Assembly (NCBI RefSeq): GCF_037975245.1
Contig: NC_092578.1
Location: 1,995,001 to 2,059,000 of the forward strand
Direction: 5' to 3'
From: Apostichopus japonicus
Lineage: Eukaryota > Echinodermata > Holothuroidea > Aspidochirotida > Stichopodidae
Length of the DNA: 64,000 nucleotides
In this document: piece after piece, positions 34,561 to 46,789 of the stretch
Position numbering within the stretch: position 1 is the stretch's first letter
How the letters are laid out: the number at the start of each line of letters is the position of its first letter
Translations under genes and position numbers: made by a program
The notes under the pieces: generated by a model
Database searches by the model: none
The model's input: only the letters and a program-made list of their open reading frames with translations
Told to the model about the DNA's origin: nothing

Positions 34561-36989
34561 GAAATACTGTATGTCCAAGATCAATCTCTTTGGATTAAAG
34601 CTTTTTTTATTTAATGGCTGAGCTGTTCAATGAGCCACGTTTTCTTTACCGTGTATCATTCACCTCCAGATGTTCCATTTTGCTTTTGAGCAGTGACCTT
34701 GTTGTTGGATAAATTAAAGTACAGAAAAGGCAAGTTATGAATCAATCATACAAGCAAGCTCATTCTTCTTTTTTCTCTTTGATGTTGCTTCTTTCTTTTA
34801 ATTGATAATCAGAACAAAATGAAGGTGTTCATCCACATGTGATGAACACACAACAACACATCAGTATGGCTGCTTTGATCAATATCATGTGATGCATCTT
34901 GTGTTGCTTGAAATATTGATTTCCGATGTTTCTGAAATTCATGACCACGTTTATCTGAATAGTTTGCTCTATTTTCACTTTATGCCAGTTACACTTTCTT
35001 TTTTTTCAATTGATCTTGTCTTTAAATCAAAATGGAAGGTATAAAGTCATTTCATTTTGTAAGGTTGCCTCAACTTATTTCCATATACTTTAATCATCAT
35101 TTTGTGATGTCAGTTTTCTGGAACTTTTAAGTCACTATGTTATCTTGATGATGAGAGCTGAGGGGAAAAAGTCAGCAGAAGTTATAATCACAATCTTGCA
35201 TTTAAGACCTAATTATAGACCTAATTCTTACTAATTTGTAGTGTAAATATGCCACAGAATGCACCATTTGATGTCTAACCTTTCATTCATTTTTCTGGGG
35301 AAGGACCCTCACACCTCCACATGGACCCAACTTCAATGACTCCAAGGCTATACAGTACCTCCCCTTCTTGAACCCTGGATCTAACCCGGGTACTGGTTTT
35401 CCTTCTAATTTTACTATTTACTGTTTTATTGTTACAGTCATAATTAGTGCTCATTCTCATCAATTCTCATCATTCTCATTAATATGAATGATATCGGATA
35501 AAGAACCAAATCAATGTAATTTTGTAACAATTATCAATATTCTTTTGACAAGTTAAGAATATGTTTCATAAAGGATGACGGTTATTTTAAAAAGTTAAAA
35601 AGCTCCTTTCAAAATAAAATCGATGATTACGTCGGTTCCTCAGTTCAGAACTTAATCCAATTGTCTTGTAAATATAAGTGTTTGACAAATTTTACATCAC
35701 AAGAAAGGAAATTTAAGGCTGTAAGGTAAGGTAAATTGCAAGCTTGTCAATTGAGTTCATCAAGTCTTGAGTTATCATGTCAACTTCTAAGATGCTTCTT
35801 GAGTAGCTGTCCTAATGATATGTATGCTAGACTAAATAGTTGAGCCACTTTGAATAGCCAATCATGTCTAAAGGGGTCTTTTCTCCAAAACTAACAGAAT
35901 TATAGGAATGCCACATATACCGATTGGAGCTAGGGAGAGGGGTTATGATGGTCTCTATTTAGAGATGCTCTAGCATAAATGGAAACTAATTTTGTACCCT
36001 TTGGTGTATTAAAGGACTCACATTCTTGTTGACAACAAAAGAAGGAATATCTTTTCGCAAAAATGAATGATGTAATGTTTTGCTACAAATTTCAATATCA
36101 AACAAGTGAATTTTTTGGATAATGGTTATTTACTTTCAACTGACATGTAACCTCAAAATCATGACGATCAAACCCTGTTGATAAATACAAACAAAATTAT
36201 AGCAATATGTGTCAAAACTGGTTGACCATAATCCCTACTTCCTTTAACCATCAAAGGAAAATTATTCTTCTGTTATTCTGCAGCATAAGTGCATGTACAA
36301 TATCGGCCAATTTGACCTTTGACCTACATTGACCTTAACAACCACCACATAAGTATTATTTAATATTTATCCCATCAGTCTCTGCATATCTGATGCTTTA
36401 ATGACTTTCCTACATCTTGACAAGCAGCAAAATGGCAAAAAAACAATTCTTATGTTTGACTCCTGACCTTAGATCTATGACATCATCAATCACTATGCTA
36501 CGCAAAAATAGGCAAATTACTGCACAACTGCAATCAAGCAATTTCTAATGTACAATTAACTATAAAGTATGTACTACTTATGAGAAACAAAATTCGTAAA
36601 CCTCAAAGCTGCTACATAATATGTAAACAGGAGGTATCCCTTGAGGCAAAACTTGTGGCATTATGGATGCACAGCTGTGCAAATTTCTTGAAAAACTTAG
36701 TGTTGACATATCATCATCACCTTTAGCACATAACAAGGCCACAATTAGAACATTCTCTCATAAAGATTTGCATTTCCTAATTCAAGTTTATGGAAGTATC
36801 TGACATTTAGCGTATTTATAACAGGAAAAGTGTATATATTAACCTTTTAGTATTTTTGTGATAAGTTTTATCCCTTCTTATGGTAATCATTCTACTACAG
36901 TATGAGAGATGTTCTTAACCAGTCTGAGAATTACAAACATCAGAACAAAAACACAAACATTTGTTGCTATGCATTACAGAGCCGAAATT
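34561..36989. other. AT-rich sequence, nothing recognised
   Basis: No gene, RNA or bounded transposon identified. Confidence 0.45.
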
Positions 36990-37330
36990 AAAGGTAGTCA
37001 GTATATGCCCCAAATTATAGCACGCTGTAATTGCTAGGAAGTTTTCTAAAAGTACTTTTCTGGAGGTCTTTACTCTCCAAATAGTTCTCAGACATTTTTA
37101 AACAACACACAAGATGACTGAAAGACACAGTGAGGAAAATTTCCCCAAAGTTTGTAAGAAAAACAGTTTAAGAATTTTTACCAAAGGTGACCATATTTGA
37201 ATATCTAGCATATTTGGGACCAATACAGCATACCTTTAAGTGTTCCAATTTTGTGTAGCAGTTTTGAAGACACTGAATTTCCCCTTTTATAAAATCGTTC
37301 CTCAAAGAAAACATGTTATGTTTGTATGTC
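36990..37330 (+). repeat. Dispersed repeat R1, best copy
   Basis: Colinear with 58133-58390: AAGGTAGTCAG, CCCCAAATTATAGCACGCT, ATAATTGCTAG-like, ACACAAGATGA, CAGTGAGGAAAATTTCC, AACAGTTTAAGAATTTT, ACCAAAGGTG, and TTTGAATATCTAGCATATTT, with CAATACAGCATACC. Shorter, older copies lie at 1150, 24590, 56700 and 61740. No ORF common to the copies. Confidence 0.85.
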
Positions 37331-38723
37331 TTTACAATGTATAACAATTCCACCATTTTGTATAGCATTTTATTATGCAATAACTGATAAATTATTTTGT
37401 ATTAATAGTCAGATTTCAAACAAAGTAGATATTGGGGTTGAGAAAGGCATCAAAACGTGTCTTCCTGCTGGAGACTAATTTGTATGGGATTAGATATATT
37501 TCCCACCTTGCTTTACTTGTTTACAGTCCTTTTGCTATACCCATGCACTTCCAAGGCAAAGTTTTAATGGTCGTTCGAGACAACTGAATTTCGGTTCGGA
37601 CGATCAACTTCGGTTTCGGAGGTTGTCCAGATTGTATCGTAACTAAATAAAAAATATAAAAAAATCGCAAATACATAAAAGAGGCTGGTTTACTATTCAC
37701 CAAACCTACACATTACTCCTACAGTGTACATATTGGTTATTCTTTTTTATTTTGCTAAATTATTGTGGACAACCAAATTTGCTGTCTGGGCAACAAAAAA
37801 GGTAAGACCAAGTTATCCCAGGGAGGACCAGAAAAACTTCCTTTCACAATTTGCCTAGACTTGTTCCTTCCAAATATAGTGCAAACTTTTTTTTTCAACT
37901 CATTCCTATTTATTTTATTTTATTTCATACTGTATGCTAAAAAATAAGTTTAGGAGCTACTGTTTCACTGTTATCAATAACAGCAGAACAGAATGACAAT
38001 CTTGACTATTTCACTTTGATGTTACATACCTGTCACAACAACACACAACAACTGCACTCTTACTTTGCATATATCTGTATTTCTTTAACCCATTTGGCAT
38101 AAATACCCAGACTGCAACTGAATCGTGTACATTATATTGAGCTTTGAAACCATCTTCAATTTATGGGGAACAATCAACAGCTTATCATTATTGGTAATTT
38201 TCTTCTATATCAAAACTTAAATAGAATTTTTAACCTTGTGGTCAATGAAAAACTGACCCCAGATTTCGCTGGCAAACATTGCATAAATCAAGTACTCCGT
38301 TTTGAAGTTCTATGTTAAACCTGTTTTATCAACCCTTCAAGCACTCGGTTCTTTTTTAGATATCCACAGTTTTCCTCCGGCAATTTCTTCTTCTGTTTTT
38401 GATCTGCCCACGTCTCTTCAGATTCAGAAAATTGCCTCTTGAGGAGAGGCAAGTGTGTGAGTAAGCACTAATATATGTAAATATGCCACTGCCTTCATGC
38501 TTCTTTTTCTTCATGAATATTTATGAGGTAACTGATCACTGCCAAACAAGTACCTAATGGAGTCACTGTTCTATCCTACAATCCGACTGAGCTCTATATA
38601 CAAAAGATATATTTATATCATGTATATAAGTGAGAGAATGATCGAATGTGTATTAAATTCTAATTAAAAGAAAAAAGGCATAATTTTTAACCATTTCTTT
38701 TTTCATCATTTTTTTTTTAACAG
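37331..38723. other. Region upstream of the cyclase exon
   Basis: No promoter or upstream exon can be recognised. A fragment at 38020-38065 (TTACATACCTGTCACAACAA and CAACTGCACTCTTAC) resembles the FBL family. The end (38690-38723) is a long pyrimidine-rich tract ending AACAG, the acceptor of the next exon, so this stretch is probably intron in the 5' untranslated part of the gene. Confidence 0.55.
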
Positions 38724-38749
38724 AGTGATGTAAAGAGAAAAATTACAGG

Positions 38750-38827
38750 ATGTACCCTGAAGAAAGCTTTGAACTGCAAGGCCCTACCGAAGGTCATCAA
38801 TTGTATTGGGAATACCCCGAAGTGTGA
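38750..38827 (+). promoter_or_regulatory. Upstream ORF, 25 codons, in the cyclase leader
   Basis: ATG TAC CCT GAA GAA AGC continues to TGA at 38825-38827. A start-stop uORF (ATG-TAA, 38728-38733) precedes it and a three-codon uORF (ATG CTG CAT TAG, 38867-38878) follows. All three end before the main ATG. Such uORFs commonly lower translation of the main frame; no effect is demonstrated here. Confidence 0.45.
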
Positions 38828-38948
38828 GATTCCCTTTATTGATCTTTTCCCTGCCGACAGCAGGGAATGCTGCATTAGATCTTGTCAGCCAACAATCAAT
38901 AGCAGATTCATCAAGCAGTGAGTAGGCTGGCAAGAGCAGCAATCAAAT

Positions 38949-39905
38949 ATGCCCGGCGTTGAGATTCAGCCAATCGACCAATCAGAGGCTAGCAATGCTA
39001 GCAGTAGTCAGAGCAGACATGCTCGTCGCAGTGCATGGGAGAGTGACAAGCAGAGGCTTTGGAAACACTCAGAGAGTTTCAACAATCTCCAGGATAAACA
39101 GCAGGCAATTCCAGGGAAAGTGGAGGAAGGTGGAATCAGTAACGCTGCAGCCAACTTTACCACAGAGATGCCGTCTCATCGAAACAAGGAGGAGGAGGGG
39201 AGGCTCAGCCGACCCTCCACACAGAGTTCACACCGGTCGGCCTGGGAAGATTCCAAGATGGTGGCTCCCCAGAAAAAGACGCTGGAGGTCGGCAGGAATG
39301 GGAACGTGAGAGTGAAATCGGTGGAGCTTCACGAGGTCGACGGGAACGAGATTAACGAGGCTAGCAAAAGTTCTGGGATGTCATGTTTGCAATCGTTTCA
39401 AGGGCTTTCAAAAGTATTCAAATCGAAAAAATTCAAATCCTATCAGCTGGAAACACTCTACCAGAGGTACTTTTTTAGCTTGAACAAGAGCAGCTTGTTT
39501 ACACTCCTGATCTTATTGATCGTTATCGTGCTGGTCATCCTCTCGTTCCACTATGCCTCCCGATTAACGACTCCGTACAAGGGGATTTTCTTGGGGTTGT
39601 CCCTCATCGCATTTCTAGTCATACTTTTCTTAAGCACCCGAAATTCTTTCTCTCAGCTACAGTTGATCATCTCGTGTTACGTGGTGCTCGTGAACATCTT
39701 AGTGATAATTCTCCTGGACGTGTTGGATGCGGAACCGAGTTCGGCCACCACCGGTGTTTGGACTACCGCATTCTTCATTTACATGGTGTACACTTTGCTT
39801 CCAGTTCGTATGAGGGTAGCCGTCCTCTTTGGATTTCTTTTTGGAATATTACAGATTGGTTGCGCATTGGTGACGAACCATTCTGATCCGTTTCTATGGA
39901 AACAG
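38949..39905 (+). CDS. Adenylyl cyclase, type 5/6-like, N-terminus and first membrane domain (partial, 319 aa)
   Basis: Membrane adenylyl cyclases make cAMP from ATP under control of G proteins. This exon encodes the cytosolic N-terminus (residues 1-180) and most of the first six-helix membrane block: helices near 183-203, 211-229, 237-257, 268-284 and 288-308. LETLYQRYFFSLNKSSL just before helix 1 and FFIYMVYTLLPVRMRVAVL through helices 4-5 are near-copies of the vertebrate type 5/6 signature, which sets it apart from types 1, 2, 3, 8 and 9. The end at FLWKQ matches the point after which the family continues to helix 6 and the C1 catalytic domain; those exons lie beyond the window. The N-terminus repeats RSAWE (27-31 and 96-100). 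An in-frame TGA at 38919, thirty bases upstream, supports the chosen start. The donor is in phase 0, and reading on past it gives 18 meaningless codons before a stop. Catalytic residues are not in this exon. Confidence 0.93.
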
Positions 39906-39950
39906 GTAAGAACAGTTGAATTTTTCAAGACTTTACAAGAGCTGGAAAGA

Positions 39951-40045
39951 AAGCTTAGTTGATAGAGCATCTAGGAATTACTGTATTGTTATCCTGAGGT
40001 CACAGGTTTGAATCCTGTTTGAGACAGTAACTTCTCTGTCAAAGT
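39951..40045 (+). repeat. tRNA-derived SINE head, copy 1
   Basis: TTAGTTGATAGAGCA resembles a tRNA A box and GGTTTGAATCC a B box, about 45 bases apart, with CAGG/CCTG arms around the B box. The acceptor ends do not pair, so it is not a working tRNA. Related to 45465-45545 (-) and 46300-46380 (+). It begins about 45 bases after the splice donor. Confidence 0.6.
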
Positions 40046-41346
40046 TTGTTTACAATTTCAGTTGTATACGTCAGTGTACTGTCGTGATTTTCTTTTACAT
40101 AGTTCTAGGTATTATAATTGAGGTGGGATATTTTTGGTCAAATTGGGAGTCTGTTTGATAGTCATGTAGGTGAAAAGTTCAACTTAATAGAATTCATAGA
40201 GGTGAATTAATTTTTTAAAAATTTTTTATATATATTTTTGTGTGTATTTCTGTGCCTGGGTTTTCTATGGTTGGGCTTTCCATGTGCCCTTCTTGGCCCT
40301 TTAACCTGTTATGCTATGGTATGCTATGGTATGCTATGATATCATATGTCATGTTATGTTATGTTGAATAGTGTAGTGTTATGTCTTATCTGAACACTTT
40401 CTCCCTATAGGTTATTACTATCTTGTATTAACTTTTGCCTCAATCAGAAATTTGTTTGTAATTTCCAAATCCTTTATTCAACAAAATCAATAGATATTCT
40501 TGGAAAATTCATTTGTATAAAAAAATGTTCAAGAACATTAATCAAAGATATTTTGCTCTACCAGTGCAAAACTAACATTAAACTAGTAAATGGAGTTTAC
40601 GGTGCAAAAAAAAGAAAAGACAAAAAGAGTGGTACAAACCACAAGACAAGAAGATGGCTTATAATCAAAGAATTTTCTTTCCTCTGTGTTTACATTTCTA
40701 CACTATTACTTTTATACACTGGTCTACTGAATATCACAGTTTATCTTAGAGGAAAGCAAAGCGGTTTAATGATCGATCCCTCTAGTGACTTTCAGGAATT
40801 ACCCTAAATCCCAGCTCTGCATCTAGCAGCACTTAAGGGGTGCCAGTTTTCATAGAGAAGGATAATTTTTGCATGATTGTTTCAGTGCGTTTTGGTTGAA
40901 GTGTTTGATGAACTTCTTGTTTACATACAACGTTTTGTCCCCTACATTTTAATTTATATATCTGGTATTCTCTTAATAATAGGGGAAAACAAAAGTTACT
41001 GAAGAGATATACGGAAGAAATGGTTAATTCATTGCACATGATTTTTGTTAGAAAACAGTTCACAACAGTGTTTTGTTCAGTATCTGACCCAAGGGTAGAC
41101 CCTGGTCTGAGTTTTAAAGTCCCAATAGTATGACTTTGTATACATTGATCATTAATGACCGTAGGTAATCATTCATGTTTCAATTTTTTGAGTTTATGTT
41201 TTCTTTATTGTATTCTTCAAATGAAGAATGCAGAGATAAAAGAATCCATATTTAAGGAGAAGAAACTTTAAATGTTACAAAGTATATAAAATATGCTAAA
41301 TATAATTGGCAGTATGTTTGTCTTCTTACTAATAATACCAGACTAC
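40046..41346. other. Intronic AT-rich sequence
   Basis: Includes a 10-bp simple repeat, ATGCTATGGT in about four units, at 40311-40350. Nothing else recognised. Confidence 0.5.
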
Positions 41347-41532
41347 CTCTTCATGAATGTGATGTATCTCCTGATTAGATATTGTTAGTGCGCCCTCTAT
41401 CAGAACAGACATGACGATCTTAGCCTCCTCACCGTGACGGCTTTTAACATGAATGTAACACATAGTGGTCTTCATGTAGTGTGTCAATTTCCAGGCCCAT
41501 GGTGGATGAGCAGATAAACCTACTATGCACAC
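41347..41532 (-). CDS. Candidate internal exon of an unidentified gene, antisense
   Basis: On the minus strand a pyrimidine-rich acceptor, GACCCTTGGAACCCTTCCTTAG, precedes 62 open codons (186 bp, both ends in phase 0) and GAAGAG|GTAGTC follows as a possible donor. The frame reads VCIVGLSAHPPWAWKLTHYM and later KSRHGEEAKIVMSVLIEG, a balanced composition unlike the Phe/Ile/Lys-rich chance ORFs around it, with GC-richer codons (CGT CAC GGT GAG GAG GCT AAG ATC GTC). I do not recognise the protein. It could be an exon of a gene nested in the cyclase intron on the other strand, a transposon-carried exon, or chance. Neighbouring exons were not found. Confidence 0.35.
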
Positions 41533-43032
41533 CTAAGGAAGGGTTCCAAGGGTCAAAAAATATTTAAAAATCAACAATGTAATAACTTGCAGTAGTTGGT
41601 AACATTAAAATCAGGAACTGCATTTAGAGTGAGTCATCTTCAACAACTTCTGGATTATTTGATCTACTGTAGGCAAACTATCGATTACACTCTGCTGTTA
41701 ACTAGCTAATTTCAATCAACACATACAGTACTACACTTTCCTATCAACATTAACATCAAAAAGTAAGATTTCAGTACCTTGTTCCCACCAACCCATTTCT
41801 GGGTGAGGGTCCACTTGCATACTGTAGGTCATGCATTTATGCAAGCACATGCAGTTTCTGAGAAATTACTCTAGAAATATGTGTACCATCAGTCAAAGTG
41901 GCTGGACAATCTACTTTACAGTAGCACACAATCCATCAATAGGAGGAGAAGTGACTGTTTATGTACTGTACAGTAGCCTATTCACATTGAAATAAACATT
42001 TGTGAAGGACCTATTGATGGTGTTTCATACTTGGGTACCATTAATAGGTTGTTTGCATGAAGTTAATAAAACACTTTTGAATAGAAACAGACAGGGAATT
42101 AACATGAAAATTATAAACATGATTATAGCAAGTGATTTCATCATCATGTTTTAATTTAATTTCATGATCATGTTTTAATTTCAGACTTTAACATTTTTCA
42201 TTTTACACTGTCCTCTTACTATGGCTCAGACCCACCTGGTACAGTATACTGCCCTCTTTCTTATTCTACTGTGTCATTTGACCTGAGCAATTGAAAGCGC
42301 CAGAAAGGATGAAAAAAGCTTTCATTTAAATTAGTTTCAATCCAGGGATGTAAAACAATGATTCTTTAAGGTATGTCCACAACTTGGGATTGATAGATAT
42401 AGCTGAAGTTCAGAGACCACTGATATCTGGACATCTTTTAGAATGGAAAATTCAATTTAAGACTATGAATATATATGTATATATCATTATTTTTAAGTCC
42501 TAACATTTTCCCAACCAACTCTCTATTTATCACATTAATATATTAAAGCACATTATAAAAATGAATGGATTTTTACCATGTTTATCGATATTAAATTAAT
42601 CTTCAAGTTCTATTAAAAACCTTTTTCAGACAAGAACAGTTTATGATATAAATCTCCCCATCTCCCTTTTGACATTATCAAGTACATGCTCTATGTTGCA
42701 TAGTATCGCGCCACAACCTTTGCATATTTTATGACATTAATTTGATTCAAACTTTCTCATAAATTTGGCATTAATGGTTACACTATATATGCTTCTGTTA
42801 TTGTGGCTGAATATCTTGGCAACAACATTAATTCATGTGGGAATTTGTTAGTACGCATGTACAGTACACAGAATTGGCAAGGAAGTTTGATTAAATATTT
42901 TCTGCTTGATTGAATGGAGCCTTTTGATGGTTTTAATGACAGTCTGTGTATTAATATCAAGTCTATAAGAAAATGGGAGAAGATATTGTTGTAGACATTG
43001 TTGACATCAAAAGATGTATTAATACAGTGAGT
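41533..43032. other. Intronic AT-rich sequence
   Basis: A short tandem repeat of a CATCATGTTTTAATTTAATTT-like unit occurs at 42138-42182. No gene supported. Confidence 0.45.
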
Positions 43033-43205
43033 TAGTTTACCCCTCGTTTTTCCTGTCTCCTATGCACCTATGCACTCTAATCATACCAAGCGTACAAAAG
43101 TTAGTAACATTCAAATAGTGCTGCACCTCCACTGATCCAACTTCAGGGTCAACACCCCACTTCCTCATCCTGATCTTCCAGATTTACTAATATTCTGATT
43201 CGAAG
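43033..43205 (+). repeat. FBL family, + copy
   Basis: CCTCGTTTTTCCTGTCTCC, then ATGCACTCTAATCATACCAA, GCGTACAAAAGTTAGTAACA and CTTCAGGGTCA follow the order seen at 32450-32620. Confidence 0.7.
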
Positions 43206-45464
43206 GCTTACAATTACAATTCCAGTGTGATTTTCATCGACTGGAATCTTGTTAGTATTTAATTTGAAGCTTTGGTGACACTTAAGCTTACTCCCTACTG
43301 TAATACCTGTCTTTTCAATAATCAAAACTTAACAGTATGAAATGTTTCCAGAAAGGTAATGAGGGTGGTAGTGATGAGCTTGGCATGCATAGACTTCAGA
43401 TGTGTGACCTGATTGATTCATTTTGGCTTCGGCTTTGAGTACAATGTTTCTGTATGCTGCCATGTTGGACGAAGTAATTACCGACTTTGCAATTTGCGTT
43501 ATAGTCATTGACGACTTTGCAATCCACGTTCCCCCTCACAATTTTGCAAGGTCAGTATGTGTGACTTCATAGTGTTCCATTTCGGGACACCAATAAAAGG
43601 CTCATATAACCAGAAATGTACAGTACAGGTACCAGTCTACCAGTACCAGTTTTTCTGTTCGTGATGTGCTTTCAATACAGCAACATTAGTTTGTGTCACT
43701 TTTTGCGCGTCGCAGGGCGAAACAAATGACCAAACATGCAATTCTTAAAATAGAATTTGTTTTTTTAATAAATAACACCCCGCACAAACCTAAGGCAAGA
43801 ATTGGCCACCTTCTCTCCCGTAAGTGCTAAAAGATGAATAAGCCGGCGTGGGAAGAAAGAAAATTGAAGCAATGATCTTTGACTGCCAAAGATGGACAAA
43901 GTGAATGACCTTAAAAGACAAAGTCCTGAGAATAATCTGTAGCATTGCACTTTTATCTATTTTTAGCTTCTGATGGTATTTACGATATGATGCTTGGCTA
44001 AACACTTGTTTAACCCAATTATTACCTAGTTCATTCTTTCTTCCAGCTATAATATTGATAATTTCCAAATTGTTTTCTTCCAGTTTTGCATATGTAAGAT
44101 CCGTTGTCTCCCCCAGGAGGTCAGTGACACTTGAGTTTTTTGCCGCTGCTGCTGGCAGGCTCGTTTAAGTTTAACGAATCACTGGTTCTCATTTTAACAG
44201 ATCTCGGGGTTGCAAAGGCATGATCGGATTTTTTGTCTGGAATGCCCATTATCATCGCCTTGTTTCTCTTTCCTAATCATGACTTTCAGAAGCTTGTAAC
44301 TCTTCGTATGTGTCTTGTTTTAGAGTGATTACATTTACATGCATTCCTATGAATCATCGCTAAAAACTTGAACTGGAATGATGTGGAATTGTTGATATAA
44401 AGTGTACTTAAAAATAAAAATGAATAAAACAAAGTCCAGCAAAAGAGACTATTGAATTATACATATTGTATTCAAGCCAAAGGCAAGTTTAATTCATATG
44501 CTGGCTCAAATTCACTGAGAGTCTTTAGACCATATTTAGAAACCAAATCTGGAACAAGGATCCTTTTTTTTTAATTAGCATACAGTATATTGTTTTCAGA
44601 ATTAGTTATTTTTTCAAAAGTGACCAAATATGCTGAAAATAATGAAAATGTGATCAATCGTCCGCCTTCCTTTTTTTTGCCTCCTTCAAAGACTGTTCTG
44701 TGCTTTTCTTTTGGGGTGGAGGAGAGTGGAGGGTGGAGGAGAGTGATTTGAGGGTCACACAGAAAAGGCATTCTAACTCTTTTACAGACTATTCCCAAAT
44801 CAGTTTCTTCAATTCCTTGAATTTCCTTCTAAAAATTCCTTCATAAAAGCAAGGTTGATTGTTTGTAATGTTAAACTGGACAGTTATTCAAAGGTTTTGT
44901 TAATAATACACATCACAATATCAGATGTATGTTCCGTCACTCTTTGTCATGGAAATCTTAGATATTATTCACAAAACTTTTCTTATCAATCTCTATAAAA
45001 AATCTCTCATATTTCGAAGAGATAAATTTTGTTTTTAATAGACCGCTTTGTAAAAATCTTACCATCTGTTCTACAGCCAACCCGTACACCCTTGATATAT
45101 GTATCTAGCACAATCGAATGAGCAGTCACGTAAATAAACATAATAGTTTTATGGCATTTCTTCTTGATTAAACGTCAAAGAAAGCTTTAGTTCTCAATCT
45201 AACAAAAAATCCTCTAACTAATTTTATATTGATCCTACTAATATTTTGTTTTGTCTTCTCTTGTTGGGTATTTTTCCCGGTCATCTGTTTCACGATAATA
45301 ATCAAGTGGGAATTCATCTGAGTATTAAAATCTCTTGTTCAAAGCTGGAAAGTCTGGAAATACCTGGAATTGTTACAGATGGAACATTTAGTTGTGCATG
45401 ATAGGAGCTAAAAAATAGTCAACACTATTTGGAATATTTCTCATATTAGACTTTGGAAAAGGGC
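43206..45464. other. Intronic sequence, nothing recognised
   Basis: Overlapping minus-strand ORFs at 43765-44068 are in two frames and have no recognisable domain. No gene supported. Confidence 0.4.
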
Positions 45465-45545
45465 AAAGGAATTTATGGCTATAGAATGGGATTCCAGCCA
45501 GTGACCTCTGGTTAACAATGTCCAGTGCTCTACCAACTGGTGGAG
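45465..45545 (-). repeat. tRNA-derived SINE head, copy 2
   Basis: The reverse complement reads CAGTTGGTAGAGCACTGGAC (A box) and then AGGTCACTGGCTGGAATCCC (B box), followed by AGCCATAAATTCCTTTGCCC. The same post-B-box segment, AGCCATAAATT, follows the copy at 46300. Confidence 0.65.
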
Positions 45546-46295
45546 GGGAGGGGCGGTTTGGGGATGTGGTCAGGGGCAGTCAGAAGCCAGAGTACCTTGC
45601 CTTCTGTGTACCAGGGATCAAAAGCCCTAGTTTAATTCGGTAAAACCCAGAAAGTAATTAGACTTGTTTTTTGCAAACTGTTTTCAGTAGGCAAACACAT
45701 GTACAGTGTACTTCAGTACCAAAGATAATTCAAATTTTAATTTAAGGATATTGTATTCTGATTAATTGTTAATATTATGGGACAAAATCTTACCTAACGA
45801 TCCTATTAACTAGCCTATACCGAGGGTACAAAGGTTCAGTTTCCTCATATTTAATATACGGAAGAGTCTGAATTACGAAAAGATAGAAACAGTCTAAAAC
45901 AGTGTAAAAAATTGCCTTGCCCGACCTACAGTACCCCATTCCAGCAACATCACATCTTTCAATTCAAGACAAGAAAATTTGTAACAAGAATAAAACCACA
46001 TCTAATTCTTCTAATGCCATAACCACAATTTTTGTTTCAATTAAAGTATTTTCAGTCATTTCATTACTCAGCAAAGACATGAATTTTCGGAAGCGTTTGA
46101 AGCGGGGAAAAAATATGGTTATAGAAAGTAAAGAAGATGTACACAAAGAATACAAGAAGTGACTGATTAATAAGGTTACTTAATTAAAGCTATCTGTCCC
46201 TATATAAATTGGTATTTATAATGTAAATTCTGCTCTCAAACCATGAAATTTGGCAGAAAACTGACTGGGAAATGTCATACAATGAAATAGAAAAA

Positions 46296-46385
46296 TGCCG
46301 GAAAATGTAACCCGGAGGTCACTGGTATGAAACCCGTTCCAGCCATAAATTTCTCTTGGTCTTTTTCAATTTAATAAAAATAAGA
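46296..46385 (+). repeat. tRNA-derived SINE fragment, copy 3
   Basis: GGAGGTCACTGGTATGAAAC, CCGTTCCAGCCATAAATTTC and TCTTGGTCTTTTTCAATTTAA align with the copy at 45465-45510 in the other orientation. The A-box half is lost or mutated. Confidence 0.55.
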
Positions 46386-46789
46386 AAGAAAAAAACAGGA
46401 AAATAAATATCTTTTACCTTCAAATTTTCCATGCTCTATCATCTGGGGAATATGATCCTTTTCCATTTCATGACCTTGCATTTGGATCTGTTTATATGTC
46501 AGCCTCTATGGAAAAATGCTGACCGTTCTGTTTTATATAAAATAATCAGTAATGAGATTATAAAGTAGATGGAATTAGGTCATGCTTTATTATATACCAA
46601 GCAGAGGATAGTTGAGAATACTATTATTACCGGGATGTACGTGTACTGTAAAGAAAGGTGATTTTTACTTCTGTAATTGCACATGGGATAAATATGTTAT
46701 GCATGCGCTGATGCTCAGGATCGAACGCTCTTTATCACATCAATTCACAAATTGTAAAGATTGATGCTTGCTATCAGGGAAACTCAAAT

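Larger units (their letters stand above)
38724..39905 (+). other. First coding exon of adenylyl cyclase (5' UTR part plus CDS)
   Basis: Left edge: polypyrimidine tract with a run of ten T, then AACAG| at 38719-38723. Right edge: AAACAG|GTAAGA, a strong donor, at 39905/39906. The 225-base leader and 957 bases of coding sequence form one exon; an upstream non-coding exon is implied but not located. If the acceptor is not used, transcription could instead begin nearby. Confidence 0.7.

Noticed and set aside
38959-39309. 116-codon overlapping ORF in another frame of the cyclase exon, and 39674-39886
   Set aside because: Shadow frames of a clearly coding exon whose correct frame gives conserved membrane helices.
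39951-40025. Possible functional tRNA gene
   Set aside because: A and B boxes are recognisable but the acceptor and anticodon stems do not pair; related degraded copies at 45.5 and 46.3 kb point to a SINE.
43765-44068. Overlapping minus-strand ORFs as a gene
   Set aside because: Two frames overlap with no domain, no splice support and Phe/Leu/Ser bias typical of chance ORFs here.
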